Position numbers and translations under genes: made by a program. A stretch of DNA of 19,067 nt, from NCBI GenBank assembly GCA_036403035.1, contig DASWRT010000170.1, positions 1 through 19,067 on the forward strand, in the 5' to 3' direction. The stretch's first letter is position 1. Every line of letters begins with the position of its first letter. This document shows positions 1 to 7,538 of the stretch, piece after piece. The stretch is from DASWRT01 sp036403035. GTDB lineage: Bacteria; Pseudomonadota; Alphaproteobacteria; ATCC43930; CGMCC-115725. Below the pieces are notes generated by a model. The model did not search any database. It saw only the letters and a program-made list of their open reading frames with translations, and was not told the origin of the DNA.

Positions 1-1614
1 ATAGACGGCTGGCTGCGGGACGCCGGCCGCTGGACGCTCAACGCCCTAGCAGGCAGGCGCGACGACGAAGAGACGTCGACCGCGCGCCGCCGGCTCGCTG
101 CCGATGCCGTCGAGCTGTACATGCTCTCGACCCATCTCGCCTACGACACGTCGCTCTGGCAGGGGACGACCCGTTGGGTGCGCTTGCTGCGGCAGCGCAT
201 GGTGATGCTGCTGCCGATCCTGTCGTCGATCGCCGACCGGATGGCCGAACTGCGCCGCAACGGCGCCCAACTGCCGCCGGCCGTGCAGGCTTTGCTCGGC
301 GATCTGAGCGCCTGGATCGCGGCGGGTCCGCGCGGGCAACGGGAAGACGGCGTCAGGCTGCGCACGGCGATCGCCCGGATCGAGGCCGAGACGCCGGCCG
401 GCCCGTCGTCGGACTGGAACGCCATCATGCTCGCGAGCCTGCTCGTCCGGTTGCGGGAACTGGTGGAGACGGTGCAGGACTGCCGCGACCTCAGGCGGCA
501 GATCAACTCCGGCGGCAGGGAGGGCGGCATAATCCAGGAGCGCCGCCTCGTCGCCCGCGCCGGCGGCGGGACCGCCCTTCACCGCGACCATGGCATGGCC
601 CTCCTGTCCGGCTTCTCCGCCGCGCTCGCCGTTCTGCTCTGCTGCGTCTTCTGGATCGCCACGGAGTGGCCGGACGGCGCAGTCGCCACCGAAATGGCGG
701 CGGTGGCCTGCTGCTTCTTCGCCGCGCAGGACGACCCGGTGCCGGCCATCGTGTCGTTCACGATCTTCTCGACTGTCGCGCTCGTCATCGACACGGTTTA
801 TCTGTTCGCGATCCTGCCGATGATCGACGGCTTTCCGATGCTGGTGCTGGTGCTCGCGCCGTGCTTCCTGCTGATCGGCATCGGCATGGCGAAGGCTCGC
901 TTCGTCAGCGCGGCTATGGCGCTGGCCGCCAATTCGGCGACGCTCATGGGGTTGCAAAGCGCCTACAGCGCCGACTTCGCCTCCTTCATGAACAGCGGCC
1001 TGGCGCTCGTTTTCGGCATGAGCGCCGCGGCTGTCGTGACGGCGCTCGTCCGTTCGGTCGGTGCGGAATGGAGCGCGCGGCGTCTGCTGCGCGCCGGCTG
1101 GGCGGATATCGCCGCGGTCGCGGCGACGGCGCAACGGGCGGAAATCGGCGGCGCAGCAGCAGCGGAGCGCACCGTCTTCGCCGGCCGGATGCTCGACCGG
1201 CTGGGCATGCTGACGCCGCGTCTCGCCATGGTGGCGCCGGGCGCCGATGTCGCGGCGGCGGATGCGCTCACCGATCTGCGCATCGGGCTCAATGTCGTCG
1301 ATCTCCAGCGCGGCCGCCCGGCGCTGCCGCCGGAGGCGCGACGCGCCGTCGACGCGCTGCTCGACGCCCTGTCGCGCTTCTTCGACAGACATGCGTCCGC
1401 TGTCGCTGCGCCGCCGCCGGAGCAGCTCCTGCGGCTGATCGACCGGGCGCTGGCCCGCGTCACGGCGACGGGTCTGCCCGGCCGGCGCAGCCGCTCCATG
1501 CTGCTCGCCCTGGTCGGCATCCGGCGCGGCCTGTTCCCCGATGCGCCGCCGTACAAACCGGCGTCGCCCGCGCCGGTGTCGCCGTCGCCGGTGGATATGC
1601 GGGAGGTCGCATGA
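1..1614 (+). CDS. FUSC-family inner-membrane efflux protein (AaeB-like), 5' end missing
   Basis: The reading frame is open from base 1, so the N-terminus lies outside the window; 537 residues remain. Counting from the internal Met at 121, hydrophobic segments fall near residues 160-180, 190-202, 207-231, 239-256, 261-279 and 291-311. They are flanked by soluble stretches (about 1-155 and 312-497), which is the second half of the usual FUSC layout of two membrane bundles joined by cytoplasmic regions. Family members run near 650-700 residues, so roughly the first membrane bundle is missing. The stop overlaps the ATG of a DUF1656 gene by 4 bases (ATGA), and an HlyD adaptor follows. This order matches aaeB/aaeX/aaeA-type operons, which export aromatic acids or other toxic organic acids. 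The family call rests on topology and neighbours together; the substrate is not determinable. Confidence 0.85.
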   Translation: MDGWLRDAGRWTLNALAGRRDDEETSTARRRLAADAVELYMLSTHLAYDTSLWQGTTRWVRLLRQRMVMLLPILSSIADRMAELRRNGAQLPPAVQALLGDLSAWIAAGPRGQREDGVRLRTAIARIEAETPAGPSSDWNAIMLASLLVRLRELVETVQDCRDLRRQINSGGREGGIIQERRLVARAGGGTALHRDHGMALLSGFSAALAVLLCCVFWIATEWPDGAVATEMAAVACCFFAAQDDPVPAIVSFTIFSTVALVIDTVYLFAILPMIDGFPMLVLVLAPCFLLIGIGMAKARFVSAAMALAANSATLMGLQSAYSADFASFMNSGLALVFGMSAAAVVTALVRSVGAEWSARRLLRAGWADIAAVAATAQRAEIGGAAAAERTVFAGRMLDRLGMLTPRLAMVAPGADVAAADALTDLRIGLNVVDLQRGRPALPPEARRAVDALLDALSRFFDRHASAVAAPPPEQLLRLIDRALARVTATGLPGRRSRSMLLALVGIRRGLFPDAPPYKPASPAPVSPSPVDMREVA

Positions 1615-1847
1615 TTGGCGAAGTCGACATTTACGGCGTCTTCGTCTCGCCGTTGCTGCTTTGGGCGCCGATCGCACTCGTGCTGGCGGCGGCCGTGCGG
1701 TTCGTGCTGCGCCGCATCGGATTCTACCGCTTCGTCTGGCACCGCCCGGCGTTCGACCTGGCGCTCTTCGTCATCCTCCTCGGCGCGGCCGCGGCCCTCT
1801 CGTCACGCTTGGCGGCTGGCGGCATCGCCGCCGCGCCTTCCTTCTGA
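1611..1847 (+). CDS. DUF1656 small membrane protein (AaeX/YtcA-like)
   Basis: This 78-residue protein begins at an ATG overlapping the stop of the FUSC gene (ATGA), which suggests translational coupling. It opens with an acidic, amphipathic start containing DIYGVFVSPLLLW. Two hydrophobic segments follow, at about residues 12-34 and 46-63, separated by a basic loop (RRIGFYRFVWHR). A short N-terminal motif of this kind followed by two membrane spans is characteristic of DUF1656 proteins, which almost always sit between a FUSC permease and an HlyD adaptor. The biochemical role of the family is unclear; it is presumed to be an accessory part of the efflux complex. The C-terminus is slightly longer than usual and rich in Ala and Gly. 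Confidence 0.87.
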   Translation: MIGEVDIYGVFVSPLLLWAPIALVLAAAVRFVLRRIGFYRFVWHRPAFDLALFVILLGAAAALSSRLAAGGIAAAPSF

Positions 1848-1858
1848 TCGACCAATTC

Positions 1859-2761
1859 ATGAGATCGTCTCTTTCCGTTCTCCTCGGCCGTGTCGCGGTC
1901 ACCGCGATCGTCATCGCCATCGCCGCGGTCGTCGGCTGGCAGTTGTGGGTCTACTACATGGACGAGCCGTGGACGCGTGACGGCCGGGTGCGGGCCGACG
2001 TGGTCGGCGTGGCGCCCGACGTGTCCGGGCTCGTCAGCGACGTGCCGGTGCGCGACAACCAGCAGGTCCACACAGGCGACGTCATCTTCCGCATCGACCG
2101 CGCCCGCTTCGAGCTTGCGGTGGAGCAGGCCGACGCGATCGTCGCCGCCCGGCGCGCGACGCTGGACGAGGCGCTGCGCGAGATGAACCGCTACCGCAAC
2201 CTCAACAGCCTCGCCGTCTCGCAGGAGAAGCAGCAGCAGACTGAGGCGGCGGCGAAGGAGGCGGAAGCCGCGTACCGGCAGGCGGTCGCGGACCGCGCGG
2301 TGGCGCAGCTCAATCTCGACCGCACGGCGGTTGCCGCGCCGGTCAACGGCGTCGTCAGCAACTTCGATCTGCGGCCGGGCGACTACGTGTCGGTCGGCAA
2401 GCCGGTCGCCGCGCTGGTCGACACCGACACGCTTCGCGTCGAGGGCTATTTCGAGGAGACGAAGCTGCCGCGCATCCGTATCGGCGATCCGGTCGCCGTC
2501 CATCTCATGGGCGACCGGGCGGCGTTGCACGGACATGTCGAGAGCATCGCAGGCGGCATCGAGGATCGCGAGCGCAGCGCCGGCAGCCTGCTGCCGAACA
2601 TCAACCCGACCTTCAGCTGGGTGCGGCTTGCGCAGCGCGTGCCGGTCCGCGTCGTCCTCGACGACGTGCCGCCGGGCGTCCGGCTGATCGCCGGACGCAC
2701 CGCGACGGTAGCGGTGCTGCCGGCGGGCGGCGGCGCCGGGAAATCCGTCGCGGGACGCTGA
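1859..2761 (+). CDS. HlyD-family periplasmic adaptor subunit (AaeA-like)
   Basis: This 300-residue protein is a membrane fusion protein bridging an inner-membrane pump to the outer membrane. A single N-terminal anchor lies at about residues 11-33. The first half of a biotinyl-lipoyl-like domain follows, with RVRADVVGVAPDVSGLVSDV near 43-62. A helical hairpin spans about 86-152 and is rich in Gln, Glu and Ala. The second lipoyl half (AAPVNGVVSNFDLRPGDYVS, about 159-178) and a beta-barrel (VEGYFEETKLPRIRIGDPV) come next. The start chosen is the ATG 11 bases after the DUF1656 stop; it places the anchor at the N-terminus, whereas longer in-frame extensions only add shadow sequence from the preceding genes. 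The Shine-Dalgarno is weak, so coupling to upstream translation is likely. It is the last gene of the efflux operon and converges on the superoxide dismutase gene. Confidence 0.92.
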   Translation: MRSSLSVLLGRVAVTAIVIAIAAVVGWQLWVYYMDEPWTRDGRVRADVVGVAPDVSGLVSDVPVRDNQQVHTGDVIFRIDRARFELAVEQADAIVAARRATLDEALREMNRYRNLNSLAVSQEKQQQTEAAAKEAEAAYRQAVADRAVAQLNLDRTAVAAPVNGVVSNFDLRPGDYVSVGKPVAALVDTDTLRVEGYFEETKLPRIRIGDPVAVHLMGDRAALHGHVESIAGGIEDRERSAGSLLPNINPTFSWVRLAQRVPVRVVLDDVPPGVRLIAGRTATVAVLPAGGGAGKSVAGR

Positions 2762-2799
2762 TCCCCGCCGCGGCGCCGGCCGGTCTTATTTTATCGGCG

Positions 2800-3360
2800 T
2801 CAGCCGCCGGCCTGCTTCGTCACCACGCCGCAGGCGATGCGGTCGCCGGAATCGCCGGCAGGATCGGTCTTGTAGTCGTCGGCTTTGGCATGGACGACGA
2901 GCGCGCTGCCGTCCGCGTCGAACAGGCTGTTGCCGCCGGGGCCGAGCGAGACCATCGTGTCGATGAATTCGACCGTCGCCGCGCCGTCGGCGCCGACATA
3001 CAGGTTCGGCAGGTCGCCGGCATGCATCCCCTGGTCGGCGGCGACGCCGTGCTTGTGGCTCTCCGGATTGAAGTGACCGCCGGCCGATTGGAACGGCGGC
3101 TCGCACTTGCCGACCGCATGAATGTGGATGCCATGCCAGCCCGGCGGCAGGCCGGTCAATTCGGCGCGGACCACGACGCCCTTCGGCGCCTGCGTCAGCA
3201 TCACCGTGCCGACCGATTTGCCCTGCGCGTCCTGCATCGCCGCCTTGCCGGCGGCCGACGCTTCCTGAGCGGCCGCCGGCGCGGCAGGGGAAACCAGGAG
3301 GAGAGCCGCAACAGCGGCGGCAGCGACGAACGACGAGCGGGCGACGGCGGTGCAATGCAT
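2800..3360 (-). CDS. sodC: Periplasmic Cu/Zn superoxide dismutase
   Basis: This 186-residue enzyme dismutates superoxide in the periplasm. A signal peptide is evident: a short basic start, a hydrophobic Ala/Val/Leu core at about residues 11-30 and a likely cleavage after the AAA that precedes QEAS. Copper ligands are visible as HIH (H79, H81), the bridging H96 of GGHFNP and H157. Zinc ligands match H96, H104, H113 and D116 (the last two in HAGDLP). C86 and C177 can form the conserved disulfide, and R174 in DRIACG is the active-site arginine. The length fits bacterial SodC with its leader. The gene converges on the efflux operon and lies downstream of the glycosyltransferase genes on the same strand, but a 125-base gap suggests its own promoter. 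Confidence 0.96.
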   Translation of the reverse strand: MHCTAVARSSFVAAAAVAALLLVSPAAPAAAQEASAAGKAAMQDAQGKSVGTVMLTQAPKGVVVRAELTGLPPGWHGIHIHAVGKCEPPFQSAGGHFNPESHKHGVAADQGMHAGDLPNLYVGADGAATVEFIDTMVSLGPGGNSLFDADGSALVVHAKADDYKTDPAGDSGDRIACGVVTKQAGG

Positions 3361-3379
3361 CGGAGGCCTCAGGCTGGAT

Positions 3380-3396
3380 CGCGCAATCGCTGCGCG
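3380..3396 (-). repeat. Inverted repeat in the presumed sodC leader
   Basis: A perfect 6-base dyad, CGCGCA and TGCGCG, is separated by five bases and lies 20 bases upstream of the sodC start. It could form a small leader hairpin or serve as a protein-binding site. A dyad this short is not rare in GC-rich DNA. Confidence 0.3.
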
Positions 3397-3411
3397 GATT
3401 TGGGGGTGTCA

Positions 3412-3440
3412 CTCTAACCGGGTTTTGCTCCGGCGAACAA
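3412..3440 (-). promoter_or_regulatory. Candidate housekeeping promoter for sodC
   Basis: Read on the minus strand, TTGTTC (3440-3435) and TTAGAG (3417-3412) are separated by 17 bases. They form a loose sigma-70-like pair about 50 bases upstream of the sodC start codon. The -10 element is a poor match, so this is a suggestion based on spacing and position only. Confidence 0.25.
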
Positions 3441-3485
3441 CACGTTACGGCCGCGTCCGGTCCTATCGGGCGCTCTCAGGTGCTC

Positions 3486-4454
3486 TCAATAGTGCAGACT
3501 GCGATGGTGGACGCGTCCGATGGCGCGGGCCATGGCGACCGCGGCCCGCTTCGCGGCGAGCCTGCCGCGCGAGTAGGGCCGTATTGGCCCGTCGACGTTG
3601 CGCCAGTATTCCAGGTGCGGCCGCCCCGGCGGGTATCCCTGCACGGCGTCCGCGATGTAGTTGCGCTTCCACGGCTTGTCGAAGAGCATCGCGTGGGCCA
3701 TCACGTCGCCCCAGGGATAGATCTCCATCATTTCCTGGCTGCCGGTCGCGATCTCGACGTTCGCGGCCAGGACGGCGATGTTCAGGGCGTCCTGGTCCAT
3801 CTTGGCAAAGGGATGGTTCCGGTCGTCCAGCGTGAGCCGGCGCATGTCGCCGCCGGCCGCGGGGATCGAGGCGAGCACGTCCTCCCACACGGTCAGGAAC
3901 CTGTCGTCGGCCCGCCGCACGCCGATGAAGCCGCTGTTGAAATAGCCGGGCACGTCGCGGCACTGATAGCCGAGGCGTTCCGCGTGCGCCTTCCAGCGCT
4001 TCTTGAAGATGTGGCTCGGCAGCATCCCCGGGTCCCACATGTCCTGCACGAGGGCGACGCCGTAGCCGATCCATTCCTCGAAGAATGCCCATCGCGCGCG
4101 GACGACGATGTCGGAATCGAAGTAGAAGACGGCGCTCGCTTCCGGCGCAAGGTCGTCGAGGATGCGGCGGGCGAAGGAGGGCTTGCAGTTGCCGAGGTGC
4201 CAGGTCCCGTCGAGGGCGACGAAGCGGACGGCGAACCCGTCCTCGACGGCCAGCTCCTTCCATCGCTCCGCGCCGTTCGCCGCGGCGGCCGTCGCCCAGT
4301 CCGGCAGCGCGCCGCGGTAGCCGACCCACACGCTGCCGCGATAGCCCTGCCGGTACAGCGAATTGCAGAGCGCCGCGACGCCGAAATGGTACGTGCCCTC
4401 GGCGACGGTGAAGATCGTGGAGCCATTCGGCATCGGCGTCCGCCCGGCCGTCAC
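3486..4454 (-). CDS. GT-A fold glycosyltransferase (GT8-like)
   Basis: This 322-residue protein has the marks of a nucleotide-sugar-dependent, metal-dependent glycosyltransferase. FYFDSDIVV contains a DxD-type motif (D113, S114, D115), NSGFIGV lies at 173-179 and MDQDALN at 219-225. The last two resemble acceptor-side and nucleotide-sugar motifs of GT8-like enzymes. No membrane span is seen, so it is probably a cytoplasmic or peripheral enzyme. The chosen start is a GTG that overlaps the stop of the upstream glycosyltransferase (GTGA); an ATG 21 bases further in (MPNGSTIFTV) is the alternative and would give 315 residues. The basic C-terminal tail (about 296-320) may contact membrane lipids. 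It forms an operon with the upstream glycosyltransferase; sugar and acceptor are unknown. Confidence 0.83.
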   Translation of the reverse strand: MTAGRTPMPNGSTIFTVAEGTYHFGVAALCNSLYRQGYRGSVWVGYRGALPDWATAAAANGAERWKELAVEDGFAVRFVALDGTWHLGNCKPSFARRILDDLAPEASAVFYFDSDIVVRARWAFFEEWIGYGVALVQDMWDPGMLPSHIFKKRWKAHAERLGYQCRDVPGYFNSGFIGVRRADDRFLTVWEDVLASIPAAGGDMRRLTLDDRNHPFAKMDQDALNIAVLAANVEIATGSQEMMEIYPWGDVMAHAMLFDKPWKRNYIADAVQGYPPGRPHLEYWRNVDGPIRPYSRGRLAAKRAAVAMARAIGRVHHRSLHY

Positions 4455-5752
4455 GTCGCGGCGGCCTGCTGCGGTTGCCGGCGATCGGCCGCGGCGTCAA
4501 GGGAGCCGGCGGTGGATGCGACGGCGGCGTGGAAGCGGCTGAGATAGCGCTCCGTCATGCCGCCGCCGCCGCGCCGACCGGGCTCACGGTCCGGCGGGCT
4601 CAGCAGCCCGGCCGCGAGCCCGGCGAGATCGGCGGCGACCGAGACGTTCGGTCCCAGGTCGCGGGCGTCGATCCCGCGGACGCCGGCCGGCGTCGAGACG
4701 AGGCGGACGCCGTGCGCGACCGCTTCCAGCACCTTGATGCTGACTCCCGTGCTGGTGAGCGTCGGAACGGCCACCGTTCCGACCGATCGATAGAAATCGG
4801 CGACGTCGGGAACGAAGCCGCGCAGAATCACGCCGCGCTCCGCGGCGTCAGGAAACACCAGGGCCAGCGGCTTGCAGACCGTGCCCGCGACGGCGAACCG
4901 GAAATCCGGGCGCTCCCGCCGGATCGCCGGCAGGACCTGCTCGATGAAGGTCGCCATCCCTTCGAGTTGAAAGATCATGTCGGACGCGATGCAGCCCGCC
5001 CGATCGAGATCGGCCGCTCCGCTCTCCTGCGTCGTCGCCGGCTCGATATCCTGGAACACCGGCCAGGGGCAGTGGACGACGGCCTTGGCGGGGAGGCGTT
5101 CGCGGTAGGCGGCCGCGTCCTCTCCGTTAGCGCACAGCACGCCGTCGAACGTCGACAGCGCCCGGAGTTCCTCCCGGCGGGCGCTCACATAGGAAAAGCC
5201 GCTGATCCCGTGCTTCGCCGCCAGCAGCCGGTAGCGCGGATAGCGCTTCAGGACCGGATAGCGCGCCAGCATCTCCGTCAGGACCTGCCGCTCCAGCCGC
5301 TCGCGCTCGACGACGTCGTCGTGGATGTCGATCAGGCTGACGCCGGGGAAGCTCCCGACCACGTCGCGGCCGACATACTTGATGCAGTGGTACCAACTCA
5401 CGATCAGCACGTCGGGGTTGTGCCGGCCGAGGAACGCCCGGATCCGCTGCTTCGTCCCGCCGCGCCCGAATTCCTCCAGCCAAGGCGGGGCCTGAAGCCG
5501 GCCGGTGACCCGCCGCGCCAGATGCCGCGCGAGCTTCAGCGGCTTGAGCGGCGAGTCGCCGGGGATCACGATATGGTCCCGGCACACGCTCCGCACCCAG
5601 CCGTCCGGGTCGCCCTCGTCGCCGATGAAAATGCCGTAGACCTCGTGGCGCGACGCCAACGCCTTCAGCACCGAGGCGTAGACCGGGCTGGAGCCGCCGG
5701 ACTTCACGAACGGCGGAGCGGGAACCTCCTCGCAGACGAACGCGACCTTCAT
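4451..5752 (-). CDS. Glycosyltransferase, GT4-type (GT-B fold)
   Basis: From the chosen ATG the protein is 433 residues. The N-terminus (MKVAFVCEEV, then KSGGSSPVYASVLKAL) is a typical GT-B acceptor-domain start with a Gly-rich loop. The C-terminal half carries the GT4 signature: SDMIFQLEGMATFIEQVLP near 257-275, FRFAVAGTV at 284-292, GFVPDVADFYRSVGTVAVPT near 312-331 and GVSIKVLEAVAHGVRLVSTP at 336-355, where the family Glu of the E-x7-E region is E343. Two upstream in-frame ATGs exist at 5809 (AGGAG ten bases before it) and 5833. I chose 5752 because it puts the first beta strand at the start and has GGAGG close by, but 5809 is a real alternative. It is the first gene of a two-gene operon and diverges from the flippase gene. 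It probably builds a surface glycan. Confidence 0.86.
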   Translation of the reverse strand: MKVAFVCEEVPAPPFVKSGGSSPVYASVLKALASRHEVYGIFIGDEGDPDGWVRSVCRDHIVIPGDSPLKPLKLARHLARRVTGRLQAPPWLEEFGRGGTKQRIRAFLGRHNPDVLIVSWYHCIKYVGRDVVGSFPGVSLIDIHDDVVERERLERQVLTEMLARYPVLKRYPRYRLLAAKHGISGFSYVSARREELRALSTFDGVLCANGEDAAAYRERLPAKAVVHCPWPVFQDIEPATTQESGAADLDRAGCIASDMIFQLEGMATFIEQVLPAIRRERPDFRFAVAGTVCKPLALVFPDAAERGVILRGFVPDVADFYRSVGTVAVPTLTSTGVSIKVLEAVAHGVRLVSTPAGVRGIDARDLGPNVSVAADLAGLAAGLLSPPDREPGRRGGGGMTERYLSRFHAAVASTAGSLDAAADRRQPQQAAAT

Positions 5753-6104
5753 CGCCTCCGGCCGTTCCGGCGGCGCGCCGTTTCCTCGCCCGGCGCCAAT
5801 GTTCGGCATCGCGGCGCTACTCCTGCAAGACATCCGGGCTGACTGGCGGCTGTTAAAACACGGTCGTCATGGCGTGGTTCCAAAATCCGTGGTGGAGTCG
5901 CCGCTTGCGGAGCGCCGGTCCACGCGGCCAAAGGTCCCGGAACCCGAAATGGTAGGGGAGGTGTTTGCGCGACGGCCGCTCCGACGGCGCCGGCGGGCGA
6001 TCACTCGCCTCCGGCCCGCGCGGCGGACCGGTTCCTCGGGACGTTCCCGCCGCCGTTGGCGCCCGGCATGCGGCTTGTAATATCATGCGCCCAGGATCTT
6101 GGAG
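5753..6104. other. Divergent intergenic region between the glycosyltransferase operon and the flippase gene
   Basis: About 350 bases, or 265-295 if the glycosyltransferase starts further upstream, lie between two divergent genes. No convincing gene is seen in either strand. It must hold both promoters. One candidate for the flippase side is listed separately. On the glycosyltransferase side there is a TTTTGGAACC followed by TTTTAA, but the spacing is poor and I do not call it. Confidence 0.6.
6056..6083 (+). promoter_or_regulatory. Candidate sigma-70 promoter for the flippase gene
   Basis: TTGGCG (6056-6061) and TAATAT (6078-6083) are separated by 16 bases. The predicted transcript would begin near 6090, just before the AGGA Shine-Dalgarno at 6093-6096, giving a very short leader. 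The match is reasonable and the position is right, but it is unproven. Confidence 0.35.
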
Positions 6105-7538
6105 ATGGCGTCGACGACCGGAATAGCAAAGCGATCCATCTCCTGGGTGGCGGCCGACACGTTCGGCACGGCGGCCTTGTCGTTCGCCGTCATGCTGGTG
6201 ATGGCGCGTCTGATCGGGCCCGGCGAGTTCGGCGCGGCGGCGATCGCCATCAGCCTCGTCCAGATCGTCAACCTCTTCGTCGAAGGACTGCTGCACGACG
6301 CGCTGATCCAGCGCCGCGACGTCGCGCCCGACGATTTCGACAAGGCGCTCTCGCTGGTGGTCGGGCTCGGCGCAGCCTTCGCGGCGATCGCGCTGCTCGC
6401 CGCGTTCCTGCTCGGCGGAACGTCCTATGGACGCGTCGCATGGCTGGTGTTCGGCATGACCTGCTCCCTGCCGTTCAGCGGCGCGCTCGGCATCGGCAAT
6501 GCGCGCCTGCGCCGCGACTTCCGCTACGCGGATATTGCGCGCCCGTCGCTGATCGGCCGGTCGCTCGGGAGCCTCGTCGGCGTCGCGCTCGCCTTCGCCG
6601 GGGCGGGCGCCTGGGGTCTCGTCGTGCAGCAGGGGTCGGCGATCGTCCTCTACGCGCTCCTGCTGTATCGCGGGATGGGTTGGCGTCCGCGCATCCGTCT
6701 GTCGTTCGGCTCGCTCGCGCCGCTCTGGTCGTTCGCCCTGCCGCAGGCGGTGACGAACAGCCTGTCGGGCATGCGGATGCAGATCTCGCTGCTGATGATC
6801 GCGTCGCTCGGCGGCCTCGCCGCCACCGGCTATCTGAATTTCGCATTCCGGCTGACGCTGACGCCGCAGGCGCTGCTGATCACCGCGCTCCAGAGCCTCG
6901 GCTTTCCGCTGCTCGCGAAGCACCAGGACGACCGCGAGGCGCTGGTCGCGTCGTACCAGCACTTCACGCGCACCGTCGCGGTCTTCGTGGCGCCTCTGTT
7001 CATCGGGCTCGCGATCTGCGCCGACGACCTCGTGCCCGCGATCCTCGGCGCAAACTGGGAGCCGTCGGTGCCGGCCGTCCGGATCGTCGCATGCGCCGGG
7101 GTCCTGTATTTCCTGCGGCTGTCGAGTTCGGTGCTGCTCCGCGCGATCGGCGTGATCCGCTATTCGTTCGCGAACTCGATCATGCATCTTGCCGTGACCA
7201 TCGGCGCGCTCGTCGCGCTGCGCCCCGCCACCGCCGGGTGGGCCGCGCTCTGCTGGGTGCTGCCGCTCGCGCCGCTGATGCCGATCACCGTCTGGGCGGT
7301 CCGCCGGGAGGCGCGCCTCTCCATTGCGGAACAGCTCAGCCCGCTCTGGCGCCCGCTGTCCTACAACCTCGCGATGATCCTGGCGGTGCTGCTGGTGAAG
7401 GAGGAGTTCGGCGCGTCTTCCGCCTTGCTGCGCCTCGCGGCGTCCGTCGCGACCGGAGCCGGAATCTATGGCTGCCTTCTGCTCGCGTTCGACCAGGAAG
7501 CGCTGCCGGTGCGGCGCTTCATCGCGAGCCGGCTATAG
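6105..7538 (+). CDS. Lipopolysaccharide/exopolysaccharide flippase, MOP superfamily (Wzx-like)
   Basis: This 477-residue protein is almost entirely hydrophobic, with about 12-14 predicted membrane helices. It opens with a basic segment (GIAKRSISWVAADTFGTAAL) and continues with VMARLIGPGEFGAAAIA, the classic start of polysaccharide transporters of the Wzx/RfbX type (LARLLGPEEFG-like). LRRDFRYADIARPSLIGR is another family-like cytoplasmic loop. It would flip lipid-linked sugar units across the inner membrane. The chosen ATG has AGGA eight bases upstream; a TTG two codons earlier (6099) is possible, and an in-frame TAA at 6078-6080 blocks anything longer. It diverges from two glycosyltransferase genes, so the three probably act on one glycan. 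Its last six bases overlap the convergent acyl-CoA synthetase gene. Confidence 0.9.
   Translation: MASTTGIAKRSISWVAADTFGTAALSFAVMLVMARLIGPGEFGAAAIAISLVQIVNLFVEGLLHDALIQRRDVAPDDFDKALSLVVGLGAAFAAIALLAAFLLGGTSYGRVAWLVFGMTCSLPFSGALGIGNARLRRDFRYADIARPSLIGRSLGSLVGVALAFAGAGAWGLVVQQGSAIVLYALLLYRGMGWRPRIRLSFGSLAPLWSFALPQAVTNSLSGMRMQISLLMIASLGGLAATGYLNFAFRLTLTPQALLITALQSLGFPLLAKHQDDREALVASYQHFTRTVAVFVAPLFIGLAICADDLVPAILGANWEPSVPAVRIVACAGVLYFLRLSSSVLLRAIGVIRYSFANSIMHLAVTIGALVALRPATAGWAALCWVLPLAPLMPITVWAVRREARLSIAEQLSPLWRPLSYNLAMILAVLLVKEEFGASSALLRLAASVATGAGIYGCLLLAFDQEALPVRRFIASRL

Noticed and set aside
46..1677. Minus-strand 543-codon open frame opposite the FUSC gene
   Set aside because: Its product is Arg-, Asp- and Gln-rich low-complexity sequence with no domain, the usual antisense shadow of GC-rich coding DNA. 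The plus-strand frame has clear membrane helices and operon partners.
1541..2761. Longer N-terminal version of the HlyD adaptor (406 aa)
   Set aside because: The first 106 residues are out-of-frame shadow of the FUSC and DUF1656 genes. The ATG at 1859 puts the membrane anchor at the N-terminus.
2762..2799. Possible bidirectional terminator between the HlyD gene and sodC
   Set aside because: The sequence is GC-rich with several short palindromes and a TCTTATTTTAT stretch, but I could not build a single convincing stem of useful length.
5939..5963. Third EcfG-type promoter in the divergent intergenic region
   Set aside because: GGAAC is present at 5939-5943 but no CGTT lies 16 or 17 bases downstream. 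A minus-strand GGAAC near 5876 likewise lacks a proper -10 element.
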